Both the position numbers and the translations under genes were made by a program. Positions 1 through 9,343 of a stretch of 39,123 nt of DNA are shown here, piece by piece. Under the pieces are notes generated by a model, which was given only the letters and a program-made list of their open reading frames with translations, did not search any database and was not told where the DNA came from. The stretch spans positions 73,055 to 112,177 of the forward strand of contig DYFC01000017.1 of assembly GCA_020725385.1 (NCBI GenBank). The letters are read 5' to 3'. The DNA is from Nitrospira japonica. GTDB lineage: Bacteria; Nitrospirota; Thermodesulfovibrionia; Thermodesulfovibrionales; SM23-35. Position 1 is the first letter of the stretch; every line of letters starts with the position of its first letter.

Positions 1-249
1 AACTTTAATATCTCTATTTATTGCTTCTCTGATAATTCGGGAGGCTGCTTGAAGATGGGGGTATTTATCCATTTCATAAACACCCATAGGGCCGCCAAGT
101 ATTATAAGTGCATTATATTTTTCAAGTGAAGGTGCAATTTCTCCTGAGCCAAGTTCTACTATTTTAAAACTTATATGTTTTTCTTTAAGAAAATCTCCGA
201 TAGTCCCGGGACCTTCAGTTATAATATTTTTGACAATTAATACTGCCAA
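1..249 (-). CDS. class I glutamine amidotransferase, partial (5' end of gene only)
   Basis: Eighty-three N-terminal residues are visible; the gene runs off the left edge, so its catalytic Cys and His are not in view. The translation begins (M)AVLIVKN and contains ALIILGGPMGVYEMDKYPHL, the oxyanion-strand region typical of the GMP-synthase-like (GATase1) domain that removes ammonia from glutamine. I chose TTG at 249 because a perfect AGGAGG (minus strand, 255-260) lies 5 bases upstream and no ATG is placed better. The protein may be a stand-alone amidotransferase, since the N-terminus starts directly in the GATase fold. Its substrate cannot be told. The 124 bases between it and the glnE stop hold no further gene that I can see. 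Confidence 0.75.
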   Translation of the reverse strand, partial: MAVLIVKNIITEGPGTIGDFLKEKHISFKIVELGSGEIAPSLEKYNALIILGGPMGVYEMDKYPHLQAASRIIREAINRDIKV

Positions 250-373
250 TACAACCTCCTAAAGAAAGCTTATAGCAAAGAGATGAGAGCTAAAGTATTA
301 AGCTACAAATTTTATGACTTTGTTACATGTTATCCGGATTATGCGACAGCTTTATATAAAGTATACAAATAAA

Positions 374-3160
374 TTATTTGTAAATTACAGCCGAGATTTG
401 TGACAAATTAAACCTTATTCTTTCTAATTTCTCAATTAACTCTTCTTTGGAAGTTAGGTTAATTAATTTTATTATTATATCAAGAATATCAGAATTTATC
501 TGCAATACATTTAAATTATTCATTCTTAGAATAGTGTCAATTGTTCTAAGAAATCTGTGAGATTCTATAAGAAAACTTGAAGTTGACTTATCAATGAGAG
601 AGAAAGAATCTATTTTTTTTAATGCTTCAAATGTATTTTGAATAATAATATCAGGGAATATGTCAGCATATTTCAATTGTATATATTGAACAATAAATTC
701 TATTTCTTTAATTCCGCCAGGACCTAATTTCAAATCATACCCTTTTTTTTCTTTTGAGATTTCTTTTATTATTCTTTGCCTCATTTCCTGTAAATCCTGC
801 GAACGAATATCTTTTTTTCTCTTTAAAATGATTTTTCTTCTCAAATTCTCAAAGTCATTAATCAAGAAAAGGTTGCCTGCTACAGGGCGAGCTTTAATCA
901 ATGATTGTATTTCCCATGGTTTTGCATTTCTTAAAAAATATTCTTCATACCCTTTAATGTTGTTTACAAGAATTCCTTTTGAGCCATCAGGTCTTAATCT
1001 CAGATCAACTTTATATGCAATTCCTGTATCAGTATATTCTGTCAGCAGTTTTATAATCTTGTCTGGAAATTCATTATATACTTTGTCTTCAGAAACAATA
1101 AAAATAAGGTCAAGATCTGAACCGATATTAAGTTCCTTTGAGCCATAACCACCAAATGCTATTATTGCAAATTTTGTATCAGGCATTAAAGAAGAAGTAA
1201 TTATTTTTAGAATCGCATCTGCTATTGAGCTCAACCTTTCCATAAAACTATATACATCAAGTATGCCTGTAATAAAAAATATACCTGATTTTAACTCTTC
1301 ATAGGATTTGAATTTCCGGATGCTTTGGTTTATTTCATTTGTTTTAAGCATTATTTGAATCATCTCTTCAAATCGTTTAAAATTACCATTAATATGCTGC
1401 AAATCAAAAATACTTTCAATATTTTCTATATTAAGTAAAGACCTTGTTAAATAACTGCTTGTTGAAAATGTCTTAATAATTATTTCTATAAGCTCGCGTC
1501 TTTCTTTTAGTATTCCAGTAAAGGATGCATGCTCTCCTATCTTGTCTATGAAATTAGTAAGATTTAAAAGCGCTTTGTCTTTGTTTGTTGCTTTTATAAT
1601 TTCATCAAGAAAATAAGCTATAACTTTTCTCAGAGATGTTCTTTCATACAAGGTTTTATATGTAGTTAACTGTTCCTGCAGTAGTCTGATATTTTTAAAT
1701 GCCTCGTTAGGATCGGTAAAACCTTTGAACTTAAGAAAATCAAAAACAGCCTCATCTGGCAGTTCTTCAAATACAGAGAGTATAGAATCAGTTGATTCAG
1801 CAGTATCTTTAAAGAGAAGGTTATACATGTCTCTTACTTTAAATCTTTGGAGTTTTAATTTGGACATAAAAACTGCTTTATTATCAAAAAGCATTTTCTT
1901 TGCAAGTATCTCAAGTTCCTCATCCGAAGAAGGAATAATATAGGTTTGGGTGTCATCCCTCATTTGAAGAAAATGTTCAATCCTTCTTAAGAAAAAATAG
2001 CTGTTACTTAATATATCACTATCGTCTTTTGAAAGAAGATTTTCAATTAATAATTCATTCAAAGTTTCAGAAATTTTTCTTTTTCTTAGATTATCTTTTT
2101 CTCCACCGTATAACAACTGAAAAGCATGAACAAAAAACTCAACTTCTCTAATGCCGCCATAACCTCGTTTTATATCATTTGTATCAGAGATACTATCGAT
2201 TCTTTTTTTAAGACTTTTTATCTCTTCAATATCATTATAATCGAGTGATTTTTTCCAGATAAATGGTTCTATGCCTTTTAGAAAATATAAGCCCAATGAA
2301 GTATCTCCTGAGATGTATCTTGAGCGAATTAAGGCAAATCTTTCCCATGACTTTCCCCATGATTCATAATATTGAAAACAGGCATTTAAAGGAGTTGAGA
2401 TAGATCCTTTTTGACCATTTGGTCTAAGTCTTAAATCAACCCTGTAACATATACCATCTTCTGTAATAGTTTGAAATAAATTAGTAATTATTTCTGTTAA
2501 TTTGCAGAAATATTCGTGTGAATTTATTCTGTTTTTCAAAATGCCGGATGCTGTTCTTATGCCTGAAGATATTTGTCTTTCTGAAAGATAAACAGTCATA
2601 ATATCAATGTCTGAACTATAATTAAGTTCTTCTGCACCAAGCTTTCCGAGACCTATTATGGCGAAAGAATTGTCTTTAATATCTCCAAAGTTATCTTTCA
2701 TTAATTTAGAAGACATATTAAGAGCAATTTCAATTAGTGCATCTGCAAGTACAGTCAGTTCAAAGGCACTCTCTTCTGTACTAATTTTTCTGGAAAGATC
2801 TCTTAAAGTTATTCTTAGTAAATAATCTTTTTTTAGTGTTCTCAGTATTTCAAGACATTGTTTTTTATATTCATAATCCCGTAGATTTTTTTCTAATCTT
2901 TTATAATCTTTAATTATTTGTTCTTTAGAAATTGGTGAATCTATTTTTTTTAAAGATGAAGTGAGACTTTCAGGCTTAATGAATGAATAATCAGCAAGAA
3001 ACTGACTACACGAAAATAACATTGCAATATTTGAAAGAAATGCAATATTCTGTTCGATAAAGTCAGGATGCGTAGTTTGCATTCTTTGCAAATTCTTAAG
3101 ACATCTTGGTTTGTCAGGGGTTGTATCTGAAATATCATTAATAAGTTTGATAATATTCAT
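374..3160 (-). CDS. glnE: bifunctional glutamine synthetase adenylyltransferase/deadenylylase
   Basis: The 928-residue protein matches the usual GlnE length (about 950). GlnE covalently adenylylates and deadenylylates glutamine synthetase in response to PII and glutamine, tuning nitrogen assimilation in the cytoplasm. Two nucleotidyltransferase domains are visible, each with the family signature G-x-G-K/Y-x-G-x-x-E-L-x-x-x-S-D-x-D: GLGKLGAEELNYSSDIDIM near residues 170-188 and FGGYGSKELNIGSDLDLI near residues 672-689. Each is followed by the DLRLRP-x-G signature and by a helical GlnE linker (GGIREVEFFVH and GGIKEIEFIVQ). Both catalytic Asp pairs are intact, so both activities are probably retained. 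It reads in the same direction as the next gene upstream (15-base gap), but no clear Shine-Dalgarno precedes ATG 3160. No glnA or glnB is in the window. Confidence 0.95.
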   Translation of the reverse strand: MNIIKLINDISDTTPDKPRCLKNLQRMQTTHPDFIEQNIAFLSNIAMLFSCSQFLADYSFIKPESLTSSLKKIDSPISKEQIIKDYKRLEKNLRDYEYKKQCLEILRTLKKDYLLRITLRDLSRKISTEESAFELTVLADALIEIALNMSSKLMKDNFGDIKDNSFAIIGLGKLGAEELNYSSDIDIMTVYLSERQISSGIRTASGILKNRINSHEYFCKLTEIITNLFQTITEDGICYRVDLRLRPNGQKGSISTPLNACFQYYESWGKSWERFALIRSRYISGDTSLGLYFLKGIEPFIWKKSLDYNDIEEIKSLKKRIDSISDTNDIKRGYGGIREVEFFVHAFQLLYGGEKDNLRKRKISETLNELLIENLLSKDDSDILSNSYFFLRRIEHFLQMRDDTQTYIIPSSDEELEILAKKMLFDNKAVFMSKLKLQRFKVRDMYNLLFKDTAESTDSILSVFEELPDEAVFDFLKFKGFTDPNEAFKNIRLLQEQLTTYKTLYERTSLRKVIAYFLDEIIKATNKDKALLNLTNFIDKIGEHASFTGILKERRELIEIIIKTFSTSSYLTRSLLNIENIESIFDLQHINGNFKRFEEMIQIMLKTNEINQSIRKFKSYEELKSGIFFITGILDVYSFMERLSSIADAILKIITSSLMPDTKFAIIAFGGYGSKELNIGSDLDLIFIVSEDKVYNEFPDKIIKLLTEYTDTGIAYKVDLRLRPDGSKGILVNNIKGYEEYFLRNAKPWEIQSLIKARPVAGNLFLINDFENLRRKIILKRKKDIRSQDLQEMRQRIIKEISKEKKGYDLKLGPGGIKEIEFIVQYIQLKYADIFPDIIIQNTFEALKKIDSFSLIDKSTSSFLIESHRFLRTIDTILRMNNLNVLQINSDILDIIIKLINLTSKEELIEKLERIRFNLSQISAVIYK

Positions 3161-3175
3161 ATAAAAAGAGAGTGA

Positions 3176-4144
3176 TTAAAGTGGAAAATTAAGATCGAGA
3201 ATTCTTTTTCTTAAAATTAAAATCTCAAATGAAATCGCAGCCATAGAAGCCAATAATGATAGAAAACCAACATTTGCATTTAATACCGAAGAAACTCCGT
3301 TATCAGCATAAAGTAATGAAATTACCCTGTCTCTTAAAATAATTGGAAGTATCAATACATCCTGTGGTGTTCCTGATAGAAGGCGTATTAAAGCTTCATT
3401 TTCTTTTACATTAAGAATAGGTCCTCTGTAACTGCTTTTATTTCTTAATACATCTGAGAACACCGATTGTCCTTTTTCTTGCATAGAAAAAGTTTCAACA
3501 TTGAGTCCTCTGCCTTTCCAGCCCATGATTGTACCGCTTTTTACAGTGAATAACGCTGTACGTTTTGCAATTTTATATGCCTCATTTAACAATAAACCTG
3601 CTATTCCCTCTTTGTCTTTAACTTCAGTAAAAGCGATCTTTATTTTATTAATCGAGTTTTCTTCAATTTTGGTTTCGGGATTGAAACGGTCACTTAAACT
3701 TATAAAACGTACATTCCTCTTAATCCCGTAGTATTTTTCAAGAGAATATAAAAGACGCATTTCGGATATTACGTATGGAATAATATCAAAACCTGTAATA
3801 AAACGTAGTTCATCGAGTTCTCTTATATCTTTCGGATTAAGCATAGCAGTGTGCATTCTGCTTCGTTCTTTTTTAAAGGGAAGAATTTTATATTTATCAA
3901 TTACGTCAATACTGATTGATGATATAATATCTTCCGGAATATTGTTCAATAAATCGAGCGGTGCAGGGGCCACTTTGAAGTATTTGCTTAGGAATTTTGT
4001 TAGTTCTGTTTCATCAATGTATCTTAACTCGAGAAGATTAGTCCCTATTCTCCCTCCAAATTGTATCTGCCTTTTTAACGCTTGTTCAAGTTGTTGCGTT
4101 GTTATGAGCGCTTCTTTTACAAGTGCTTCACCAAGTTTCATCAT
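3176..4144 (-). CDS. stand-alone MshEN (GspE N-terminal) domain protein with GAF-like C-terminus
   Basis: The first ~60 residues (MMKLGEALVKEALITTQQLE, then QIQFGGRIGTNLLELRYIDE) match the MshEN fold at the N-terminus of type II secretion/type IV pilus ATPases. Some members bind c-di-GMP through LG..L-type motifs. A second half of the same domain extends to about residue 150. The remaining ~170 residues look like a GAF-type sensory domain, with an ILPIILRDRVISLLYADNG strand-helix pattern. The Walker ATPase domain of GspE/PilB is absent, so this is not a secretion motor. A c-di-GMP-responsive adaptor is a reasonable inference, but ligand and partner are unknown. ATG 4144 is followed by a second ATG at 4141; neither has a clear ribosome-binding site. 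Confidence 0.7.
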   Translation of the reverse strand: MMKLGEALVKEALITTQQLEQALKRQIQFGGRIGTNLLELRYIDETELTKFLSKYFKVAPAPLDLLNNIPEDIISSISIDVIDKYKILPFKKERSRMHTAMLNPKDIRELDELRFITGFDIIPYVISEMRLLYSLEKYYGIKRNVRFISLSDRFNPETKIEENSINKIKIAFTEVKDKEGIAGLLLNEAYKIAKRTALFTVKSGTIMGWKGRGLNVETFSMQEKGQSVFSDVLRNKSSYRGPILNVKENEALIRLLSGTPQDVLILPIILRDRVISLLYADNGVSSVLNANVGFLSLLASMAAISFEILILRKRILDLNFPL

Positions 4145-4182
4145 AATACATTATTAATTTTTGCATAAAAAATATCAAGATG

Positions 4183-4998
4183 TTATTTTTTAGAAGGATT
4201 GAGATTATGCACTATCTCCGCGCCTATCAAGAATATACAGGAGGAATAAAATACCCACAATAAAAATACAACAAAAGCTGATAGAGGGCCATATATTGTC
4301 CCGAATTTTACAACTGAGCCAACATACCAGGTAAATACATGTTTTGCTATTTCAAGTAATATGGTAGTAAATAAAGCACCTGACAAAGCGTGCTTGATTC
4401 TTATCTTACTTTTTGGGAAAAATAAATACATAATAGTCACAGTAAAAAGGACTGTAAAAAAAGGTATTACATATCTGATAAGCAAAGCAGTAATTAAGCC
4501 TATTCTAAGTGTGGGAAAAGTCTGCTTTAAAGTTTTCAGTAGCGGAATCAATGAAGTAGTAGCAAATGAGATAAAAATAGTTATTATTATAAAAGTTATC
4601 ATTATTATAGAGAAAATTACAGACCAGAAAAAAGATCTTTTCTTTTTTACTTTGAATATTATGTTTAATGCATTCTCAAGAGATGCAAATACTTGTATTG
4701 ATAAAAAACCATACAATAAAAGACTCAAAGTACCTATTGCTTTGTAAGAGATAAGCTTATTGAGTTCTTTTATTATTCCTGAAGTAATCTCGGGGAAAAA
4801 CTCTATTAATCTATGAGAGAAGAACTCATAAAAACCATGATATTTACCGAGTATGTACCCAAGTATAGTAATTAGAAAAAGACAGAAAGGAACCATTGCC
4901 ATCATAGCAAAATAGGATATAGAGCCAGCTAGCATTACTCCATTATCCCTGAAGAAGTCAATAAAACTTTTTGAGATAATCTTTATAAATTTCAACAT
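4183..4998 (-). CDS. YihY/BrkB family inner-membrane protein
   Basis: This 271-residue protein has about six hydrophobic segments. It opens with the family's typical amphipathic start and GxxxAGSISYFAMMAMVPF motif (near residues 20-40) and ends with the conserved YGPLSAFVVFLLWVFYSSCI segment followed by a GAEI helix. The family was once called ribonuclease BN in error; it is an integral membrane family of uncertain molecular function. It sits between der and the MshEN gene on the same strand, with 38- and 40-base gaps, and may be co-transcribed with them. Nothing in the sequence identifies a substrate. Confidence 0.88.
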   Translation of the reverse strand: MLKFIKIISKSFIDFFRDNGVMLAGSISYFAMMAMVPFCLFLITILGYILGKYHGFYEFFSHRLIEFFPEITSGIIKELNKLISYKAIGTLSLLLYGFLSIQVFASLENALNIIFKVKKKRSFFWSVIFSIIMITFIIITIFISFATTSLIPLLKTLKQTFPTLRIGLITALLIRYVIPFFTVLFTVTIMYLFFPKSKIRIKHALSGALFTTILLEIAKHVFTWYVGSVVKFGTIYGPLSAFVVFLLWVFYSSCIFLIGAEIVHNLNPSKK

Positions 4999-5038
4999 AA
5001 TTAAAATTATTTTAACTTAACTTATTGAATTTATGAAT

Positions 5039-6343
5039 TTATTTCTTTTTAATGTATATTCTTATTGGTGTGCCTTTAAAGGAGAAATGATTTCTTAATA
5101 TCTTTTCAATATGTCTTATATGGAAGTCTTTAAAAGCTTCTGGGTGATTTGTAAATAGTATAAATACAGGAGGAGCGGTTTTAATTTGTGTAATATAATA
5201 TATTTTTACAGTTCTGCCTTTATAGCTTGGAAGGTTCGAGGTAGATAATATTTCATTAAGAACCCTGTTTAGTTCAGCAGTCTGGATTCTTTTATTACGT
5301 TCTTTAATAATTTCATCTATTATCGGAAAAATTTTTGTAACCCTTTTTTTTTCAAGAGCTGATATAGTGATGAAAGGCGCATACTGCATAAACCACATTT
5401 TTCCGAGTAGTTCTTTACCAAGAATTTTATAATCATTTTCAGGGTTTTTCATTAAATCCCATTTATTAAGAATAAAAATAGCACCTTTACCATATTCTTC
5501 GACAATGCCTGCAATTTTTTGATCCTGTTCTGTTATTCCTTCAGATGAATCAATAACTATTAATGCTACATCACACCTTTCAATACTTTTTAAAGCTCTT
5601 ACCAATGAATACTTTTCTACGGAATAACTGAATTTATCTTTTTTTCTTATGCCTGCTGTATCAATAAGAAGATATTTTTTACCGTAGTAGGAACATATAC
5701 TGTCAATCGAATCTCTTGTTGTGCCGGGTATAGGGCTCACAATCATTCTTTTTTTACTCAGGAGTGTATTAATCAGAGTTGACTTTCCTGAATTTGGTTT
5801 GCCGACAACAGCGATTTTCGGGAAAATTGCAGATTCTTCTTTATATTCAGGAAGTAAGGACACAAGTTTTTCCATAAAATCATCATAACCATAGCCTGTT
5901 GCTGCGGATAATGGTATCAGTTCTTCAGAACCTATTGCATAGAAATCGTATAATCTATCTTCCCGTGAATATGCATCTATTTTATTTACAGCCCAGATTA
6001 CTTTTTTCCCGGATGCTCTAATTTTTTTTGATAGTTCAATATCAGGAGGAGTTAATCCTGCTTTACCATCAAGCAAATGGATGATGACATCTCCTTCTTC
6101 AATAGCAAAAAGAGCCTGTTCTGTAACCTGTTTTATGATTTCATCATCTGCTTCTGGATAAAAACCTCCGGTATCAACAACAATAAAGTGTTTTCCTTCC
6201 CATTCTGCATCAAGATAATTACGGTCTCTTGTAACCCCGGGTATGTTTTCTATAATAGCTGTACGTGTACCTGTAATTCTGTTAAAAAGTGTTGATTTGC
6301 CTACATTTGGTCTTCCAACGATTACTACTATAGGTTTAGGCAT
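5039..6343 (-). CDS. der: ribosome-assembly GTPase Der (EngA)
   Basis: The 434-residue protein has the tandem GTPase architecture unique to Der. G domain 1 has GRPNVGKST near residue 8, DTGG and NKID. G domain 2 has GKPNSGKST near residue 180, DTAG and NKWD. A C-terminal KH-like domain ends in IRIYIKKK. Der is needed for 50S subunit maturation. All four nucleotide-binding motifs are intact in both domains. The start ATG overlaps the 3' end of the upstream YkgJ-like gene by 16 bases, suggesting translational coupling. Length and motif order are ordinary for the family. Confidence 0.97.
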   Translation of the reverse strand: MPKPIVVIVGRPNVGKSTLFNRITGTRTAIIENIPGVTRDRNYLDAEWEGKHFIVVDTGGFYPEADDEIIKQVTEQALFAIEEGDVIIHLLDGKAGLTPPDIELSKKIRASGKKVIWAVNKIDAYSREDRLYDFYAIGSEELIPLSAATGYGYDDFMEKLVSLLPEYKEESAIFPKIAVVGKPNSGKSTLINTLLSKKRMIVSPIPGTTRDSIDSICSYYGKKYLLIDTAGIRKKDKFSYSVEKYSLVRALKSIERCDVALIVIDSSEGITEQDQKIAGIVEEYGKGAIFILNKWDLMKNPENDYKILGKELLGKMWFMQYAPFITISALEKKRVTKIFPIIDEIIKERNKRIQTAELNRVLNEILSTSNLPSYKGRTVKIYYITQIKTAPPVFILFTNHPEAFKDFHIRHIEKILRNHFSFKGTPIRIYIKKK

Positions 6344-6849
6344 ATATATTTTTTAAACTCCTCCACCATTTGTATCCATAATTCTGCTATTTCTTTTAAT
6401 TTATCATCAAACTCCCTGTAATTGATAGCAGGCTCCATTACATCAAATAAAGAATCACAAAAATACCAGTTGCAACCTGAAGGTCTAAAAACTCTATTTA
6501 GAGAACAGCCATTTTTATTTAAGAAATGGCATGGTTCTGAATCGTTTTTACTAAAATCAACTTCAGGTATTTTTGCCTCTATGGCATGAAGGTAGATAAG
6601 ATCTTCGAGATTGAAACGGCCATGCTTACTGATACAACATACATTTTTACAATCGGGACAAACATTATCAGTAGCACTTTGAATAAAATAATCTATATCT
6701 TGTATGCCCTTTTTTATTTTTACCGAAAGTTTTTTTATATATGCTATCTCATCATTCTGTTTGTTAAATAATTGTTCCATAAAGATAAGTAGCGACTTAT
6801 AATCATTAATTTCTCTTAAATTGTAATTATCTAATATTTTTATATTCAT
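6328..6849 (-). CDS. Cys-rich YkgJ/UPF0153-like zinc or iron-sulfur cluster-binding protein
   Basis: The 173-residue protein carries eight cysteines in a pattern typical of the YkgJ/UPF0153 (CxxCxxxCC) group: Cys 64, 67, 71 and 72, then 107, 115, 126 and 131. The context is CPDCKNVCC followed by GCSLNRVFRPSGCNWYFC. The family is thought to bind a metal or iron-sulfur cluster; the biochemical role is not established. The first 60 residues are helical and lack cysteines. It overlaps der by 16 bases on the same strand. The 6S RNA gene lies just beyond its start in the opposite orientation, so its own promoter should lie in 6850-6910, back to back with that of ssrS. Confidence 0.7.
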   Translation of the reverse strand: MNIKILDNYNLREINDYKSLLIFMEQLFNKQNDEIAYIKKLSVKIKKGIQDIDYFIQSATDNVCPDCKNVCCISKHGRFNLEDLIYLHAIEAKIPEVDFSKNDSEPCHFLNKNGCSLNRVFRPSGCNWYFCDSLFDVMEPAINYREFDDKLKEIAELWIQMVEEFKKYICLNL

Positions 6850-6864
6850 AATTCATGTGATATT

Positions 6865-6894
6865 TTGGTCTGAATTAAAGATTTTTTTTATAAT
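6865..6894 (+). promoter_or_regulatory. sigma-70 type promoter of the 6S RNA gene
   Basis: A consensus -10 box TATAAT lies at 6889-6894, with TTGGTC at 6865-6870 as a weak -35 (18-base spacer). Initiation would fall near 6901, close to the expected 5' end of the 6S RNA. The -10 match is exact; the -35 is only three of six. Confidence 0.5.
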
Positions 6895-6911
6895 TGACGA
6901 TATTAATATTA

Positions 6912-7070
6912 AGCTATCCCGGGTTTTGAGAGCAGAGGGAATAAATATAGTGTGTAATCCCGGAGTGCATGATGTGGTGTGCATGCTCTTCTAAATACAG
7001 AGAAGCCTAAAGCATCAGCCAGGGTTAAAATGTTATAAGAGCCTCTTTAGCAGATCAAAATCCGGGACAA
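6912..7070 (+). ncRNA. ssrS: 6S RNA, regulator of RNA polymerase
   Basis: 6S RNA folds like an open promoter and sequesters housekeeping RNA polymerase holoenzyme. The closing stem is 13 bp: TCCCGGGTTTTGA (6917-6929) pairs with TCAAAATCCGGGA (7055-7067), with one G-U wobble. The region GCATGCTC (6981-6988), a short loop and GAGAAGCCTAAA (7000-7011) closely parallels the most conserved part of E. coli 6S RNA (GCAUGCUC ... GAGAAGCCUUAAA). An inner stem can form between TAATCCC (6955-6961) and GGGTTA (7022-7027), leaving the large asymmetric bubble expected between inner and closing stems. CTCT (6986-6989) pairs with AGAG (6999-7002) at the tip. Length, about 155-170 nt, is right. Exact ends are estimates. 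Confidence 0.82.
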
Positions 7071-7122
7071 GATTTAACTTAATATATATATCAAGCTATC
7101 ATCTCTTCACCTTCTACTAATC

Positions 7123-7155
7123 AAAAGGGTTCAGGTTTTTGAACCCTTTTAAGAT
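7123..7155. terminator. bidirectional intrinsic terminator between ssrS and the aminotransferase gene
   Basis: A 10-bp perfect stem, AAAAGGGTTC (7123-7132) and GAACCCTTTT (7141-7150), encloses an 8-base loop. It sits just past the aminotransferase stop (minus strand) and about 50 bases past the 6S RNA. T-runs in the stem and after it allow it to act in both directions. Confidence 0.75.
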
Positions 7156-7157
7156 TT

Positions 7158-8291
7158 TTAATTTATTGCAAATATTTTTTTTAATACATTTACAATATGT
7201 AATACTTCCGATTTTTTAAGTAATGGATACAAAGGTAAAGATATGGTTCTCTGACCAATTTCCTCGGCAACAGGAAAATCCCCTTCTTTAAATCCATAAG
7301 TTTTTCTGTAATATTTTAACAAATGGATAGGTCTATAATTTACAGCAACACCTATATTATTTTTCTGAAGTGACCATACAATCTGGTCCCTTCTTCTTGC
7401 AGGTACTAAAATTGTAAAAAGATGTCTTGCATGTTTAAGCCCGGGTAACGTCTTTAATAGGTTAATCTCTTTTATTGTTTTCAAAAAAGTCTCATAATAT
7501 TCCCAAAGTTGATTACGTTTTTCCCATAATTTATCTATCCGTCTCAATTGACCAAGTAAAAGAGATGCTTGAATATTATCCATGTTGTATTTCCATCCAA
7601 GAACCGGCATATCCCAGTGACGGTATTTCCCTGTATATCTATCTGCAGCAGATTTATCAATACCATGTAAACGTAACATTCTTAGGATCTCTGCAAGTTT
7701 TATATTATTTGTGCTTATAGCTCCTCCTTCACCTGAAGTAATATTTTTCGTAGCATAGAAACTGAAACAAGCAGCATCGGAGATTTGCCCTGGTTTTAAT
7801 CCTGCGCGTGATGCCTCGATTGAATGTGCGGCATCTTCTACTATTTTTAACTTATATTTGGAAGCTATTTTGTAAATTTTTTTCATATCACACATTTGCC
7901 CGTACAGATGTACAGGCAAGATTGCTTTTGTTTTTTCAGTAATAGCAGTCTCAAGAAGTTCTGCATTCATGTTGCCGGTGTCTTCTTCTACATCCACAAA
8001 TACAGGTTTTGCACCTGTGTGCAAAATTGAATTGGCTGTTGCACAAAAACTCATTGGAGTTGTTATAACTTCGTCTCCATTTCCTATCCCGAGGGCCAGT
8101 AAACTAAGATGAAGAGCGGCTGTACAGCTTGTAACGCCAACAGTTTGTTTTACACCCAGATACTTAGAGAAGGCTTCCTCAAAAAGGGCGACTTCAGTGC
8201 CGGTAGTAAGAAATATTGACCTGAGAACATGATTCAGCCTAAACAAATCATCATTATTAATGTTATGACGAAAAAATTCTATCTTTTTCAT
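7158..8291 (-). CDS. DegT/DnrJ/EryC1/StrS-family PLP sugar aminotransferase
   Basis: The 377-residue, full-length protein aminates a nucleotide-linked keto-sugar. The cofactor lysine is Lys182 in SFYATKNITSGEGGA, preceded by the EDAAH motif (152-156) that holds the pyridine ring. GVTSCTAALHLSL near residue 52 is the phosphate-cup region. ArnB, WecE and PseC relatives share these motifs, so the exact sugar cannot be assigned. The gene is divergent from an ArnC-like glycosyltransferase and a WecD-like N-acetyltransferase 92 bases away. This supports a pathway that makes an amino-sugar, N-acylates it and attaches it to a lipid carrier or glycan. ATG 8291 is the first in-frame start. Confidence 0.9.
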   Translation of the reverse strand: MKKIEFFRHNINNDDLFRLNHVLRSIFLTTGTEVALFEEAFSKYLGVKQTVGVTSCTAALHLSLLALGIGNGDEVITTPMSFCATANSILHTGAKPVFVDVEEDTGNMNAELLETAITEKTKAILPVHLYGQMCDMKKIYKIASKYKLKIVEDAAHSIEASRAGLKPGQISDAACFSFYATKNITSGEGGAISTNNIKLAEILRMLRLHGIDKSAADRYTGKYRHWDMPVLGWKYNMDNIQASLLLGQLRRIDKLWEKRNQLWEYYETFLKTIKEINLLKTLPGLKHARHLFTILVPARRRDQIVWSLQKNNIGVAVNYRPIHLLKYYRKTYGFKEGDFPVAEEIGQRTISLPLYPLLKKSEVLHIVNVLKKIFAIN

Positions 8292-8383
8292 AAAATATAG
8301 AAAAGAATATTTATTTTACTAATGTAACATGATTATAAATATCTGAATATGATAAAATTAAATTAAAAAACTTTAAAAGAATC

Positions 8384-9343
8384 ATGGATAATATAATACC
8401 AGAATTTTCAATAGTTATTCCTGTTTATAATGAACAAGAAAATATTCCCGAGCTTTATAAAAGATTAACCGAAGTAATGGATACACTTTGCACTTCCAGA
8501 GAACTATCAATAAATTATTATGAAATAATTATGGTAGATGATGGAAGTACAGATGGTTCATGGGAAATCATAAAGAAACTTCATTATGACGATAAAAGGG
8601 TCAAAGGCATAAATTTTTCACGTAATTTTGGACATCATATAGCAATTACTGCAGGACTTGATTACATAAAAGGTAATACTGTAATACTCATGGATGGAGA
8701 CCTGCAGGACCCGCCCGAAGAGATCCCGAAACTTTATCAAAAATTTCAGGAAGGGTATGATTTAGTTTACGGAATCAGACAGAAAAGAAATGACTCTTTA
8801 TTTAAGATATTGACTTCAAAGTTTTTCTGGTGGATTCTTAGAAAATTTTCAGGGGTGGAAATGCCAAAAGATCAAACAATGCTTAGAGTTCTGAGTAAAC
8901 GACTTGTTGAATCTATAAAACAAATGAGAGAAAATGCGAGGTTTATTCATGGAATGATGGCATGGGTAGGTTTTAATTCCGCTAATGTTGAAATCAGGCA
9001 TAATCCCAGAACAAAAGGTAAGAGTAAGTATAATCTACCCAAGATGTTTAAATTAGCTTTTCATGCAGTGACTTCATTTTCAGCTATTCCTTTAAAACTT
9101 GCATCCTATCTGGGATTTTCAAGCTCATTTCTAAGTTTTCTAATAGGATTATATTTCTTATATAAAAAGATTTTTTTTAACATTCCGGTTCCAGGTTATG
9201 CTTCTATAATAGTTTCGGTTTTTTTCGTTGGGGGTATTCAATTATTAGTGCTCGGGATAATGGGAGAATATATAGGAAGAACATATCAGGAAGTGCAGCG
9301 CAGACCTCTTTATATAATTAAGGAATCATTTATTGAAGAATAA
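8384..9343 (+). CDS. polyprenyl-phosphate glycosyltransferase, family 2 (ArnC/GtrB-like)
   Basis: The 319-residue protein has an N-terminal GT-A domain (FSIVIPVYNEQENI, VDDGSTDGSW, catalytic-region MDGDLQDPPEEIPKL) and a C-terminal pair of transmembrane helices (about 235-260 and 268-290) followed by the GEYIGRTYQEVQRRP tail. This is the arrangement of ArnC, GtrB and dolichol-phosphate-mannose-synthase-like enzymes, which load a sugar onto undecaprenyl phosphate at the inner membrane. The aminotransferase across the divergent promoter region and the acetyltransferase that overlaps its 3' end suggest that the transferred sugar is an acylated amino-sugar. That specificity is inference. Confidence 0.9.
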   Translation: MDNIIPEFSIVIPVYNEQENIPELYKRLTEVMDTLCTSRELSINYYEIIMVDDGSTDGSWEIIKKLHYDDKRVKGINFSRNFGHHIAITAGLDYIKGNTVILMDGDLQDPPEEIPKLYQKFQEGYDLVYGIRQKRNDSLFKILTSKFFWWILRKFSGVEMPKDQTMLRVLSKRLVESIKQMRENARFIHGMMAWVGFNSANVEIRHNPRTKGKSKYNLPKMFKLAFHAVTSFSAIPLKLASYLGFSSSFLSFLIGLYFLYKKIFFNIPVPGYASIIVSVFFVGGIQLLVLGIMGEYIGRTYQEVQRRPLYIIKESFIEE

